NCBI RefSeq assembly: GCF_001039355.2
Contig: NW_019775868.1
Span: 24,336 to 88,335, forward strand
Source of the DNA: Lingula anatina
Taxonomy: Eukaryota; Brachiopoda; Lingulata; Lingulida; Lingulidae
Reading direction: 5' to 3'
Length of the DNA: 64,000 bases
Numbering within the stretch: the first letter of the stretch is position 1; each line of letters opens with the position of its first letter. Below are positions 15,501-26,070 of this stretch, piece by piece. The notes under the pieces are model-generated. The model was not told where the DNA came from. It saw nothing but the letters and a program-made list of their open reading frames with translations, and did no database searches. Position numbers and translations under genes: made by a program.

Positions 15501-18500
15501 ATAAGCCCGAAGGGCTGGGTGTTTTTCTAAGCACGAATTGTTAAACACATAATAAACGAATGGATGCAATATTTTGAAAATTCATTTTTCTAAAAGTGAC
15601 CTTTAGGAACATGAATCCATTCCACATGAATTTTTACCTTTCTGATGTTAATACAGTTTTTAAGCGTGATTCAAGGCTACATTATTATACTTATTATAAT
15701 CACCGTTTTTTTTTTAACCCCCTCCCCCCTCCACACGCACGCATGCAGGCATATTTTGTTATGAAATGCACATTGTTAAATGTTGCCCGCGGGCGACAAA
15801 TTCTCGAAATTAAGGTATCTTGAAGTGGGGCGTTCCTTAATGCACCGTATTACTCACTTCCCGGCTTGACTTCAGCCCTACACTGCCAGAGGCGGGGACA
15901 ATATATACACTGTACATGTACAAACAGTATAGAGCAATAATTGTCAAAATCGGGAGAAGCTATGAATAGCCAGCCCCTAACCTCCCCGTGAACTATTTAT
16001 AAATAACGAGTTTTGGGACTGGACTCAACACTTATCAACTTAAACCTAGTTTTTTCTGTTAATTAAGGGCATATTGAAAACATCCATATAAACCATATGA
16101 TATATAAATCAATTCTTTACAAGTTAAAAGACTACTTCATTCAACAGGGTCATCTTTTATCTGTTGTTATTTATTTAGTGCATTCTACGTATTATCAGTT
16201 ATCTCAGTCAAATATTACGTGAAATATCTTAAGAATGACAAAGTCTTATGAGTAATTTCACACCTAGCAGACAGGTTAAATTAAGGCGACAGTGGCCAGT
16301 GTCAAGTACATTCATTGACTAGGTATCTGACCGCACTATTGTCAATACACAATACATCCGTCACAGTCACACACTGACTAACTGATAGGGTGCTTGATAT
16401 TGTAATGAATAAATGGAGTGGGTAGGTACAGGTACTGTAATAACTGGGATAGAGTTCGTGGTGGGGATTTACAAAGACTTGACAATCAATTCACATTCAA
16501 AGTCTTTCCATTTCACTTTATGTTATACTGGAAAGCGCTGACAACAAGCGACAGTTAACGATCTTTTCTCTGCTTATTGACAAAATATGAGTAAATGTAA
16601 AAAATAAACAACAAGAATCGCTTTTTAAATGTTTCCAGGCTATAAATACATGTCTAAAGACGACATGACTGGGAGTAGCAGAGAGCAGCAAAGTACATGT
16701 ATCACAAACAAACTCGTGAATACAAAAATATCGACAGCAGGACTAAAAACAATTGCCGTATGTGATGTGGACACTTGTTATACATCAGGGCAGAGAGTGA
16801 AAAATCACCCTCGTCTTTACTTCTTACTTAAGGTAGATCCTGTAATAATGACGATACCCCCCCTNTAACTATAACAATGATAAACAAGCATGCTTTGAAA
16901 AGGGAAATTTATATGTATGATTTATTTATTTATTTATCTATATTACCACCTTTTAAAGATGAATGAAAAAATAGTAAGAATGTATTGGATAAATGAAATG
17001 AATAAAATTACACTTTGTATGTAGAAGACTGTTAAAAAGATTTTACAAGTAGTTCCACAAGCATGTACCTGTATTCCTTAGATTTCTGAGAATTACATCA
17101 AGACTTTTAAGTTAAAACTCTAAAGAAACATTCTCAATAATACAAACTGAAACAAAGAATGGAATCACAAAATTTCCATCACTCGACAAAGGTTGAAATA
17201 ATAAATGTTGCGTCACTACATATATTCTAAACCTGTATCGTCACCCTGTAAGTATCCATTAATTAGGGCTAAAAGAAGACAATATTTCCCAGGTTTCTCA
17301 CCTCAAAAGACAGAAGTCCTGTTGCTTGTCATATTATGATTTCAAAGTACAGTAAAAACAAAACAAGGCAAAAACTGAAAATAATGAAGGAAAGTTCCCT
17401 TTTTGTAAAGATCACTAGTTAACAAAAGAAATAAATAATAAAAGATCTACTCATAGGGCTACTTTCCCGTAATTTGAGCCATTATTACTTCAGCGGCGCT
17501 TTACGCTTTACACCTCTTAAGTTAATTGCAGGTGACAATAACAATGGCTTAAGGAGGATGTCCGGAAACCAATGTCAATAAATGGTGCAATTATGTCCTT
17601 TTTGACTTTAAATCCACCTGCAAGCGCTCAGGTGAGTGCTGAGTAAGAAGAGTGCTTTCTATACAGAAAGGGCGGATGTTGGCGGTCTATAAAGCGTATT
17701 GTACCTGGTTTTCCATTTTTAAAGACACAACTGTGAGGGTTAATTACATAACGTAAAACGCACATGAAGTATATCAGTATGTAGTGATCTAAAATAATAC
17801 ATAAAATACTGCATGTATTGAGATTTCACACTTACGCATATGTCAGAGATTGTTGAATAGTTGTGTAGCGAAAAAGAAAAAAAAGCAGAAAACTGGTGTC
17901 CTCATTTAGAGAGATTTTCATTTTTTGTGTGAAAGTTACTTTCTAAACTGTCCAAATGTTGACAAACGTCAAAAAGTTATGAAGAAATTTAATGAAAAAA
18001 TGGAATTCTCTAATCCCCTCGACTCAGCCAGAATATAGGTTACGTTTAAAAAGGACTAAAACGCGGAAATATCTATGAATAGATATGAGGAAAAAAGGAC
18101 AAACCACTACTGAGTCAATTCCGAACTTGAATTTTACCGTTATACGTAAAAACAGAAAGGTATACAATGTCAGTACAGATAGACCGGTTATCGAAACATT
18201 AAAAAATGTATAGAAGACGGCTCACTGGCTACACAGAAAAAAGATAAATTGTATAATAACACGGGCCCACAAATAAATGATGAACTGTTCCACTTGAATA
18301 AATTGTGGCAAAAATTTTAGACGACTGGCAAAATTTATTGCCACAGTAGATAAAGATGGACGACAACAATGTTTGTACATGAACTTAAAATGTTTTATAA
18401 GCCCGAAGGGCTGGGTGTTTTTCTAAGCACGAATTGTAAAACACGAGAACATAACAAACGATTGGATGTAATCTTTTGAAAATGCTTCTTTCTAAAAGTG

Positions 18501-20272
18501 ACCTTTAGGAACATGAATCCATTCCACATGAATTTTTACCTTCCTGATGTTAATATAGTTTTTAAGCGTGATTCAAGGCTAGCTTATTATACTTATTATA
18601 ACCTCCATTTCTTTTTAACCCCCCCCCCTCCCCCCTCCACACGCACGCATGCAGGCATATTTTGTTATGAAATGCACATTGTTACATGTTGCCCGCGGGC
18701 GACAAATTCTCGAAATTAAGGTATCTTGAAGTGGGGCGTTCCTTAATGCACCGTATTACTCACTTCCCGGCTTGACTGCAGCCCTACACTGCCAGAGGCG
18801 GGGAAAATATATACACTGTACATGTACAAACAGTATAGAGCAATAATTGTCAAAATCGGGCGAAACTATGAATAGCCAGCCCCTAACCTCCCCGTGAACT
18901 ATTTATAAATAACGAGTTTTGGGACTGGACTCAACACTTATCAACTTAAACCTAATTTTTTCTGTTAATTAAGGGCATATTGAAAACATCCATATAAACC
19001 GTATGATATATAAATCAATTCTTTACAAGTTAAAAGACTACTTCATTCAACAGGGTCATCTTTTATCTGTTGTTATTTATTTAGTGCATTCTACGTATTA
19101 TCAGTTATCTCAGTCAAATATTACGTGAAATATCTTAAGAATGACAAAGTCTTATGAGTAATTTCACACCTAGCAGACAGGTTAAATTAAGGCGACAGTC
19201 GCCAATGTCAAGTACATTCATTGACTAGGTATCTGACCGCACTATTGTCAATACACACAATACATCCGTCACAGACACACACTGACTAACTGATAGGGTG
19301 CTTGATATTGTAATGAATAAATGGAGTGGGTAGGTACAGGTACTGTAATAACTAGAATAGAGTTCGTGGTGGGGATTTACAAAGACTTGACAATCAATTC
19401 ACATTCAAAGTCTTTCCATTTCACTTTATGTTATACTGGAAAGCGCTGACAACAAGCGACAGTTAACGATCTTTTCTCTGCTTATTGACAAAATATGAGT
19501 AAGTGTAAAAAATAAACAACAAGAATCGCTTTTTAAATGTTTCCAGGCTATAAATACATGTCTAAAGACGACATGACTGGGAGTAGCAGAGAGCAGCAAA
19601 GTACATGTATCACAAACAAACTCGTGAATACAAAAATATCGACAGCAGGACTAAAAACAATTGCCGTATGTGATGTGGACACTTGTTATACATCACGGCA
19701 GAGAGTGAAAAATCACCCTCGTCTTTACTTCTTACTTAAGGTAGATCCTGTAATAATGACGACACCCCCCCTCTCTTTTCCACTGTTGTCTTTTTTCTGT
19801 CGCAAAATGTCAAATGATTAGAAATTTGTCAAAACGTCATACACCAGTGGAGCAATTGTCCGTAAATTTCTCAAGACACGGTGATCATGCAAGAAAAAGT
19901 GTAGGATTTCTAGGGCTGAACAGACAACGAGTTTGCTTTAATCCAAACTAGTTCACTGTGGGCATCCTCTACCAGGGAGACAGATAGGTTAAATTTCACA
20001 AGATATTCACAGATATTTCTTTAGATAAATAGACAGTCATTTGATTATCTGCTTTTTTAAAAATGTCCTATAATATCTGCCATCCTGGTAGAGGGTACAC
20101 TGTGGTTGTAATAATAAGTGATGTGTAGACGTATTGCAAATTGACACTCATACAACCTCCGACACAGTAAAATATTTGATGACATGATCAACTTTGTGTA
20201 CAACATTCGTTGACAACTCACCTCTTTTTTCTCAGGTCCATGTGGCTTGCCATTTCTGTGTCGGGTCTCCAT
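190..20272 (-). CDS. Corin-like type II transmembrane protein, SEA + frizzled CRD + LDLa modules (3' end outside window)
   Basis: I join 22 minus-strand exons in continuous frame, at least 1145 aa: 20272-20222, 12826-12568, 12270-12095, 11727-11660, 11010-10817, 10304-10093, 9617-9461, 9038-8931, 8573-8466, 7810-7574, 7236-7087, 6826-6784, 5836-5604, 5373-5233, 4966-4848, 4350-4200, 3570-3439, 3055-2948, 2481-2236, 1682-1557, 1025-762, 342-190. All have AG/GT borders; most internal borders are phase 1, as expected for shuffled extracellular modules. Order: cytoplasmic tail, TM (about aa 79-102), SEA (about 145-249), Fz1, four LDLa, Fz2, Fz3, four LDLa, Fz4. The start ATG has A at -3 and G at +4. 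Vertebrate corin is a type II protein with Fz, LDLa arrays, Fz, LDLa, SRCR and trypsin; the SEA and doubled Fz modules differ. The SRCR/protease end would lie beyond position 1 and is not seen, so this may be a corin-type protease or a non-catalytic relative. Confidence 0.85.
521..599. repeat. (AAAT)n microsatellite
   Basis: About 19 tandem AAAT units with one interruption, in an intron of the corin-like gene. Confidence 0.97.
1557..3055 (-). other. Exons 18-20: second block of four LDLa repeats
   Basis: Exon 18 (3055-2948) holds one repeat with [16 protein letters not shown]. Exon 19 (2481-2236) holds two, with [16 protein letters not shown] and [16 protein letters not shown]. Exon 20 (1682-1557) holds one, with [16 protein letters not shown]. 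Phase 1 throughout. For exon 20 I chose the acceptor at 1682/1683 because only that keeps the frame; the nearer AG does not. Confidence 0.86.
3827..3866. repeat. (ATT)n microsatellite
   Basis: About 13 units of ATT in intron 16 of the corin-like gene. Confidence 0.95.
4461..4491. repeat. (TC)n microsatellite
   Basis: About 15 TC units in the intron between exons 15 and 16 of the corin-like gene. Confidence 0.95.
4742..4842. other. Assembly gap (101 N) in intron 15 of the corin-like gene
   Basis: A run of 101 N sits immediately before the donor of exon 15. Flanking exons join in phase 0, so no coding exon need be missing, but one of a multiple of three bases could be hidden. Confidence 0.98.
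5233..5836 (-). other. Exons 13-14: frizzled CRD 2
   Basis: Exon 13 (5836-5604) encodes [20 protein letters not shown], then [21 protein letters not shown] and FPCRHICQ. Exon 14 (5373-5233) closes the domain with [10 protein letters not shown] and MACDSWPVL...NPTC. An (AAT)n tract lies just 3' of the exon 13 donor. Confidence 0.85.
5548..5586. repeat. (AAT)n microsatellite
   Basis: About 13 AAT units beginning 18 nt past the exon 13 donor of the corin-like gene (minus strand). Confidence 0.95.
6067..6280. mobile_element. MITE, ATCGATCT family, copy 1
   Basis: About 214 bp with imperfect inverted ends: GACCCCATTTCCAGAGA at the left against CTCTGGGAATACAGCC at the right, each followed inward by AGATCGATCT. 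Internal core has GGCGGGACGGACATTTAAGC and CCCCGCGGGG. Related copies lie at 50811, 58498 and 61395. No target duplication is evident at this copy. It lies in intron 12 of the corin-like gene. Confidence 0.85.
6784..6826 (-). other. Exon 12: short Gly-rich linker (tentative)
   Basis: A 43-nt exon (acceptor TTTTACAG, donor GTAGGT) encodes about 14 residues of Gly/Ser/Ala linker. It is called because it converts phase 1 after exon 11 into the phase 2 that exon 13 needs; without it the two exons do not join in frame. No domain is visible. Confidence 0.6.
6918..6939. repeat. (AG)n microsatellite
   Basis: About 11 AG units in intron 11 of the corin-like gene. Confidence 0.9.
7087..8573 (-). other. 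Exons 9-11: four LDL-receptor class A repeats
   Basis: Exon 9 (8573-8466) holds one degenerate repeat: [16 protein letters not shown] has E and D at the calcium cage but a changed SDE core. Exon 10 (7810-7574) holds two textbook repeats with [13 protein letters not shown] and [13 protein letters not shown]. Exon 11 (7236-7087) holds one repeat with a longer first half and [14 protein letters not shown]. All junctions are phase 1, so modules could be gained or lost without frameshift. Confidence 0.88.
8931..10304 (-). other. Exons 6-8: Ser/Thr/Pro linker and frizzled CRD 1
   Basis: Exon 6 (10304-10093) starts with about 40 residues rich in T, S, A and P (likely O-glycosylated), then the CRD opening [14 protein letters not shown] and FPNF. 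Exon 7 (9617-9461) gives [20 protein letters not shown] and PPCRQLCE. Exon 8 (9038-8931) gives the closing [15 protein letters not shown] and VCVPP. The ten-cysteine frizzled order is recognisable. Confidence 0.85.
10817..12270 (-). other. Exons 3-5: SEA domain
   Basis: Exons 12270-12095, 11727-11660 and 11010-10817 encode a Ser/Thr-rich stalk, then a segment with the SEA pattern: [11 protein letters not shown], a short helix, then [11 protein letters not shown] and a C-terminal part containing [13 protein letters not shown] domains lie next to membranes in matriptase-type proteases and mucins. I see no clear GSVVV-type autocleavage motif; GSVKI sits at the corresponding strand, so cleavage is uncertain. 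Confidence 0.7.
12471..12510. repeat. (CT)n microsatellite
   Basis: Twenty CT units 58 nt past the donor of exon 2 of the corin-like gene. Confidence 0.95.
13012..16864. repeat. Segmental duplication copy A, intron 1 of corin-like gene
   Basis: Starts ATAACAATGATAAACAAGC and ends at the CCCCCCCT tract before the N at 16865. Matches copy B (16871-19772) along almost its whole length, nearly identically over the right half (15540-16864) and with more indels over the left half. Copy A is about 950 bp longer, mainly from a LINE-derived insert at 13519-14395. Confidence 0.93.
13519..14395 (-). mobile_element. Non-LTR retrotransposon (LINE) 3' fragment
   Basis: Present in copy A and absent from the matching site in copy B (about 17374). 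On the minus strand 14200-13868 is open for 110 codons and ends in a zinc-knuckle-like [17 protein letters not shown] preceded by [14 protein letters not shown], a pattern typical of the C-terminus of LINE reverse transcriptase ORFs. Downstream (to the left) is an AT-rich tail with repeated TTTGAT-like units. Heavily 5' truncated, so not mobile. Confidence 0.75.
16865..16865. other. Single N at the junction of the two duplicate copies
   Basis: A lone N marks an assembly join exactly between copies A and B, so the tandem arrangement is not proven. Confidence 0.95.
16871..19772. repeat. Segmental duplication copy B, intron 1 of corin-like gene
   Basis: Same order and orientation as copy A and separated from it only by a few bases holding one N. 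It lacks the LINE insert and is followed by unique sequence leading to exon 1 at 20272. The short open frames inside both copies (16629 and 19537 regions) are the same non-coding repeat and I do not call them genes. Confidence 0.93.
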
Positions 20273-21428
20273 ATTCAGACCAGTAGATCTTCCTCCCTAG
20301 TTTAATAAGTTAACAAACAGCGTATTCCCGTCTTGATGAGGCGTTTTACAGTCCCCTCTGTATCGGGCTAGCGGGACAGGCTCGGACACTATATTACAAA
20401 AAAGAAAAAAAGTCACGACATATGGCGGCCAGCGGTGACATTATAGTAGGCTACTGTCATAACGGCTTTGTGTCCACACCTCCTTTGTGGATAGAATTAC
20501 TTGGTTGAATGTGTTCAATGGACTTAAAGGTGTCTGACAATCACTGCAATACTGAGGGATTCATGTGATTCACAGGTATTTACGTTACATACTGGGAGCA
20601 TTTTATTTACATACATACACACATGTAGATATGCTCTTCCTATTTCACTCTTCATCTTAGTCTTAATTATGCAAATAAAAGAAAACTTTATAGATATAAA
20701 TACGCAATCTGCTAGGCATAATATAATGCAAATGTTTTCTATCACGTATTACCCTCTTCAGCATGCCCCCCACCCCCCACCCCCCTCACCCCGCCGCGGA
20801 CTATACTCCCTTGTGTAGCACGGAACGTTTCGCACACATCAAAGTTAACGTCAACTTCACATTTTTCTGTACCTTGTTCCTCTTTTCAAACGCCAAGAGT
20901 TCTCACAAAAAGGATAAGAAAATGAGATTTTTCTTTCTAACATTTGTATGAACCCTACCTCCAGTTGTTTTCCAGATTATTTTTCTCTCACAATTTCCAC
21001 TAGCAGTACACCATGCTAACTGATCAACTATTCCACAGCGAAATTCACCCGACGTGCAACCTCTGAGCCACACAAATGATACAAGGCTGTCAAAAGGCGA
21101 GAATGACGCTTTGTTACGTACAGATTACTAACTTAACGCAGCACGTGTAGCTGTGAAGGTGTGAAATTGACTGGGCGGAGGTATTTTAATTGCAGGTGGC
21201 TTGCACATAATAAAGGATTTCACTTCGGGTCTATTAACGGACAAAATCCATTCATATCACCTTAGAATACCGAGGTGATTAACTGCTGCTCTTCGGGACG
21301 ATTACTTTTACGCGAATCAACGAAATCAAGAAGAAAAAAGTATAAGCAACCAAAAGCAAAGTAAACAAAATATCTGAGATAACGGGACAAACGATTATCT
21401 CGTAAAGCTTATACAATAAACAAATATG

Positions 21429-21429
<1 letters not shown>

Positions 21430-21462
<33 letters not shown>

Positions 21463-21463
21463 T
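21430..21463. repeat. (ATT)n microsatellite
   Basis: About 11 units of ATT in intergenic DNA. Confidence 0.95.
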
Positions 21464-21913
21464 CACCATGACCAGCGGTTACGATCCTTGCTCATTCTTT
21501 CACAACTCCGTATTTCATGGTTATTTCAGGTAATTAGAACTTTACCAACGGGCGGCTAGATGATCTCAGATTAGCCAAATAAAAGTTACTTGGGATTAAC
21601 GGGTTCTCAGGTAATTATAGAGATTATGTATACAGAGGTTTATTGGGTCAGTTTTACGATTTAGGTGGTATGGACCGTAACTTGTATTGGAGGTTAGTCA
21701 AATGTTTATTTACTGGCTTCCCCTGATAAGAGACCGAAATCACAGTCTGCTAAGTTCAGTGGTGTGAAACCGTCTCAGGTTGTCTGGAAATACAACTCCA
21801 CTGAGTCGGCTAAGTATGAAATCGTCTCAGCCTGGTTGGAAATACACCTTCACAGTTTGCCCGAGTATAGAGCCTTATTTCGGTGCATGGAGCAATGTAT
21901 TAACTTGTACATT

Positions 21914-22094
21914 CAGGCCCGTAGCCAACTATTTCAGAGGGGGGGGGGTTTCGTTTTCTGAAAAAGGTGGACCTTTTACCACAAAATCCTCAAGTACATA
22001 GATCAAATTTTACCCAGAGTGGACCTTTTCCAAGCAAAAAGGGTGGTTCTTTCGAACCCCCCGAACCCCCCCCCCCCTTCCGGCTACGGGCCTG
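21914..22094. mobile_element. MITE with CAGGCCCGTAGCC termini and 5-bp target duplication
   Basis: Perfect terminal inverted repeat CAGGCCCGTAGCC / GGCTACGGGCCTG, flanked on both sides by ACATT, a 5-bp target-site duplication. The inside has runs of G and C. The CAGG start is common in hAT-type elements, most of which make 8-bp duplications; a 5-bp one fits an hAT5-like group. Class is inferred. A partial copy starts at 48279. Confidence 0.85.
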
Positions 22095-23792
22095 ACATTG
22101 AAGCAACTTCCTGGTGTACTTTATAACCTTGGGTTTAGATCGACACATTGATTTCTGTGAAAAGTTTATATTCTGGATATAGATTGATATAATACTTCAG
22201 CCTTCTGGTAACTTCAACCTTTAATTAGTTGTTTCAAATAAATTTTTGAAAAATAATATCTGGCTCTGTGAGAGGTTTATATTCTGGCTTTAGATCCAAA
22301 TATTGGACACTTTGATATTACAATTCGAGAGGACAAAAATTAATAATGACATAGAGAAAAATTTTACAAAAAGAAAGAAAATAAAACAGAAGGAAATAAA
22401 ATGATATGAAATAAGATATACTCATCAGATTATAGCCGACACAGTTACATCACCTAGTAGCATCACTCGACTTACTTCCTGAAAATTTAATGTTTTGAGG
22501 ATATCTTATTGATCATAATATGTAATTGTTGTCCTTGGTCATTTTATCAAAATAATCAAACAAGCAATGCCGAGTTCACAATTTTGTTTTTCGTTGACCA
22601 TCAGATTCGCCTTCCTTTAAGCAAGGGTGAGACACTGCTGTGAATGGCCTCTTTACTTTTAAGAAAATCTTTAAATATTAATATTGGTATTGGGTATGTA
22701 CAAGTAAAAACTGTGTCGCAATTCCCGATGCCAATATGTGATTTTTTTCGAGAAAGATTTTACAGAAGAAACTTATTTTTCAAACATTTATTTTAACTTT
22801 TAGATTTATTTGTTATAGTCCAGCGTGGTCAGATATCGTAGTACGTCGTAGTCAATCATAAAGAAAGAGATGGCTACTGATTCACAGCGTTGAATTAGAA
22901 GATCATTAGACTTCAACAGAAGACATCGAGATGGAAGTTGGCCAAATTTCTCCATCTAGTATTCTCTGGTGAAACTGAGAAATGTCCCTACATTTGGTTT
23001 TAGGTAGAATGTAACCCCCGCCTGTTCTACTTCCCGAGCCTAGGCCTAAATTAATGAGGCTGCAGTTCCACTCTAGTACTATAGTGCGAATTCTACCGGT
23101 CCTCAAACATGATGTCTGGTTTTTCCGTCTACATAAATTTATTACCAGTCAAGAAGGAAAACGTCAGTGTGTGATTTCACCCTTTTGAGGGTGTTGAATG
23201 AATGAACACAAACAAGGACAGATTACAAACGAGAAGCAAAGGATTATGAATATAACTCACCTTTGTTGCTTACGAAGGATCAGGCGAAATAATCTCCCAG
23301 TTTTCTTTATCCAAATTAGTACAGCAAGATTTAAAAAAATCACAAAACCCGTCCAAGCGGCGTCTGTCTTCTCCGCGATGGTGAAATTTCAGTCACAAAT
23401 CCTTTCTTACATTTCGCCAAGTAAAATGTTATCAGTGTGAAGCCGCCTTCTCGCCTCGGGGTGGTATGTCCAAGGCGTTGGTGAGACGCAATAAATCTCC
23501 CCTCTCATCAACAAAGAGTTTTTCCCGAAAATCATGTGATCACCTCTAGTCTTGGGATGACTGGTCCCGTTCCGCTTTGCTGGTTTCCATACATTGTTTT
23601 AGCTTCGTGGTGGTGACGGGAGGCTATGTGATAGGTTAAGTGTGGTTTTCACTGACGGTTTATCGTATTTTATTCTTTTAAAATTACCGATGAAAAATAT
23701 TCGCTTCTGTTGCTGTCATATCATATTCATGTCCACATCTTCAGGCCCCTCTTTGTTCAGACATGCTGGCTGTTTCTATAATAATACACTGC

Positions 23793-24068
23793 AGGGGCGG
23801 ATCCAGGATTATTCGAAGGGGGGGGGGTCCGCTGAAGCAAAGCCGACCCCCCCCCCCTGGCGTGGGGTTCGGGGCCCGCTGGAGGACACCGGAAATTTTT
23901 GGTATTTTAGAGAAAGAACGGTGCCATTTGTTCCGGTTTAGAACTTTGATTCAGCTAGCCAAATTCTTATTTCAAGAGGGGAATTTTAGTGTGATTTTTT
24001 CTCAGAAATCGAATGAGGGGTCCGGACCCCCCTGACACCCGGTCCCCCGCCTTAAATCCGACCCCGCA
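23793..24068. mobile_element. Element with CAGGGGCGGATCC terminus (hAT-like, degenerate right end)
   Basis: Left end CAGGGGCGGATCCAGGATTA followed by G/C homopolymers; right end AATCCGACCCCGCATTG is a mutated inverted copy. Shares its end with elements at 46255, 47143, 48994 and 59382. Confidence 0.65.
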
Positions 24069-24570
24069 TTGTATTCTATTCCTGGATCAGAACACTACCC
24101 CCACTATTCTTTTAAGAATACTTTTCTTTAAAAAGGAGAAAACAGACTCATCGGATTTGTAAATAGTCAAATTGAAATATAATCATTGTTTAAATCCCTA
24201 TTTTTTGTGTAAACTATATGGTCAGCAGGATTGGTAAATAAGGATCTGAGCAATTAATATCTATTTTACTATAACTATCCTTATACAAGTTTCTGTATAA
24301 TTTAGTTCTTAATAAACATGCAGAGTTGTACCCCCCCCCCCCCGTTCACCCCCTTGCTTCACTCAATCTTGTCTTTCGACCATTATGGCATGCTCGGCTG
24401 TTTTTAGAAAAAATCAATCTAAATACGTTTTGAAGTATAGTCCTTGTTATAGGCGTATACACTGTGCTTAAATTTTGAATTAAATTGCTTTGCATTCTTT
24501 TTCCCTAAAAAGCGTTCTGTATTTTGAATAAATTAAGTGGTGAAATGTACAGCGTCTCTTCAAAGAAACT

Positions 24571-24715
24571 TAGGCTTCGTTCACATGGAATGTCTATTTT
24601 CTAAAAATCTATTTTCTATTTTCGGTATCTTATGATCACGGTCTGTGCCCTGAATATCCCGCCGCGTAATTACTGGCAGCGCGAGCCAGTTACTATAAGT
24701 TACTGCCAGTAATCT
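24571..24715. mobile_element. Half copy of the GGCTTCGTTCACATG fold-back element
   Basis: Begins TTAGGCTTCGTTCACATG and matches one arm of the 279-bp palindromic element at 54042-54320, including TTATGATCACGGTCTGTG and the CGCGTAATTACTGGCAGC core. The second arm is absent. Confidence 0.8.
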
Positions 24716-25228
24716 AAACACATAAATCGTGTCTTATAAAGTTTCTTTTTTTAACAGGAGATGTAGAATTAACACTTATTTTCATTGCTGTCCTTCAGCT
24801 TTAAGAAAATCCAAAGTTTAATTGACTTATTTTTATGATTCATAAGTTTTTAATATATGTCTATTGTATGTTTATATGTTTACTCTAATTTTTTTCATGT
24901 TGTCTAAATTGAACTATGTTGTTCTTGTTCTTGTTGAATCCGCCTGAATTCTACGTTTGTGCAGGTGAAGAACGAACCAAAGGAGAATTCATCTGCAATA
25001 TTTTATTCATTATTACTTCATTTATCATTAGCCACATTTAGAATAATGTTATTACAGTATTCCAATGATACGGATGTGTCATACATTATTTCTAATCTTT
25101 AGAGAAAATCTTTGTTTTTTAAAATTCCAGTGGACCATGGTAGAATTTCTTCCTTATTTTGCGAAGAAAAAGTCAAATAAAAATGTAATTAAAAAAGAAA
25201 GAATCACGAAATATTCTACCGAGACAAA

Positions 25229-25234
25229 TTTATT
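25229..25234 (-). promoter_or_regulatory. Candidate poly(A) signal AATAAA of the subtilase gene
   Basis: AATAAA on the minus strand about 66 nt after the stop codon at 25300. Confidence 0.55.
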
Positions 25235-25299
25235 CTTTACTAATTGAGAAATCTGTTGGTTGATATTAGATCTGGTACATCAGTACATAATTTCCAGAC

Positions 25300-26024
25300 T
25301 TAGCTGAAAACCTCCAGGCAAGGGGTATATAAAACCAAATGGTCGTCCTTGACATTGGAAAGTTTACCACATTTTGCCTGTTCTTTAATGTATATCTCCG
25401 CGTAGTTGATTACCTCAGCGGAGGGGGAGGAAATTTTCCCGTTATCCCTGAGGACCTGCAGCAAGGCCGCCACAGCGCCAGTCACAAACGGAGCCGCCAT
25501 GGAGGTCCCGCTCATGGTAGTGCTTCCATATTTGTTCCAATAGGATGCGGCTGTGATAGATTCACCCGGGGCGTATAAGTCTACACAAGGGCCTAGATTA
25601 CTAAATCTCGCCCTTTCGTAATTGGCGTTAAACGCCCCGACAGTGAGGGAAGCCGCGCTGCTAGCTGGAGAGAAATCACAAGCGTCGCTAGCATAGTCAT
25701 TTCCGGCTGCGACAACCACGGGGATTCCTGCTTCAATGACGTCATCGACTGCGTCGTTCAAAACCCGGTTGTACGGCCCGCCAATACTGAGGTTAACGAC
25801 AGAGAGGCGTCCACTCTTTTTCACTCTTTGCTCTATCCACAGAAGACTTTGTAATATGCCGGATGTAGGGCACGAGTAGTCGCAAATCTTTAGAGAAATG
25901 ATGTTGGCCCGCTTTGCCACCCCATATTTCTCTCCCCCGATGATACTTGCCACGTGGGTACCATGGCCGTTGCTGTCCACACTTGTCGATTTCGGCCAAC
26001 CTGGAGACACAGAAAACATTGGTA

Positions 26025-26070
<46 letters not shown>

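Larger units (their letters stand above)
12568..20272 (-). other. Exons 1-2: cytoplasmic tail with NPxF motif and transmembrane anchor
   Basis: Exon 1 (20272-20222) encodes 17 charged residues and ends at GTGAGT in phase 0. Exon 2 (12826-12568) adds 86 aa containing HYDNPGF at residues 20-26, then a basic stop-transfer cluster (RKRK) followed by about 24 hydrophobic residues. No signal peptide precedes it, so a type II signal anchor is inferred. The intron between them, about 7.4 kb, is the longest in the gene and holds the large segmental duplication. Confidence 0.8.
20273..25228. other. Intergenic region between corin-like gene and subtilase
   Basis: No coding sequence is supported. It should contain the corin-like gene's promoter just right of 20272, though I see no clear TATA box. 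Contents I can name: an (ATT)n tract, a 180-bp MITE at 21914, an hAT-like element at 23793 and half of a fold-back element at 24571. The remainder is AT-rich unique sequence. Confidence 0.7.

Noticed and set aside
16629-16868. 79-94 codon frames duplicated at 16629 and 19537
   Set aside because: They are conserved only because the whole 3-kb block is duplicated; non-coding flanks are equally similar.
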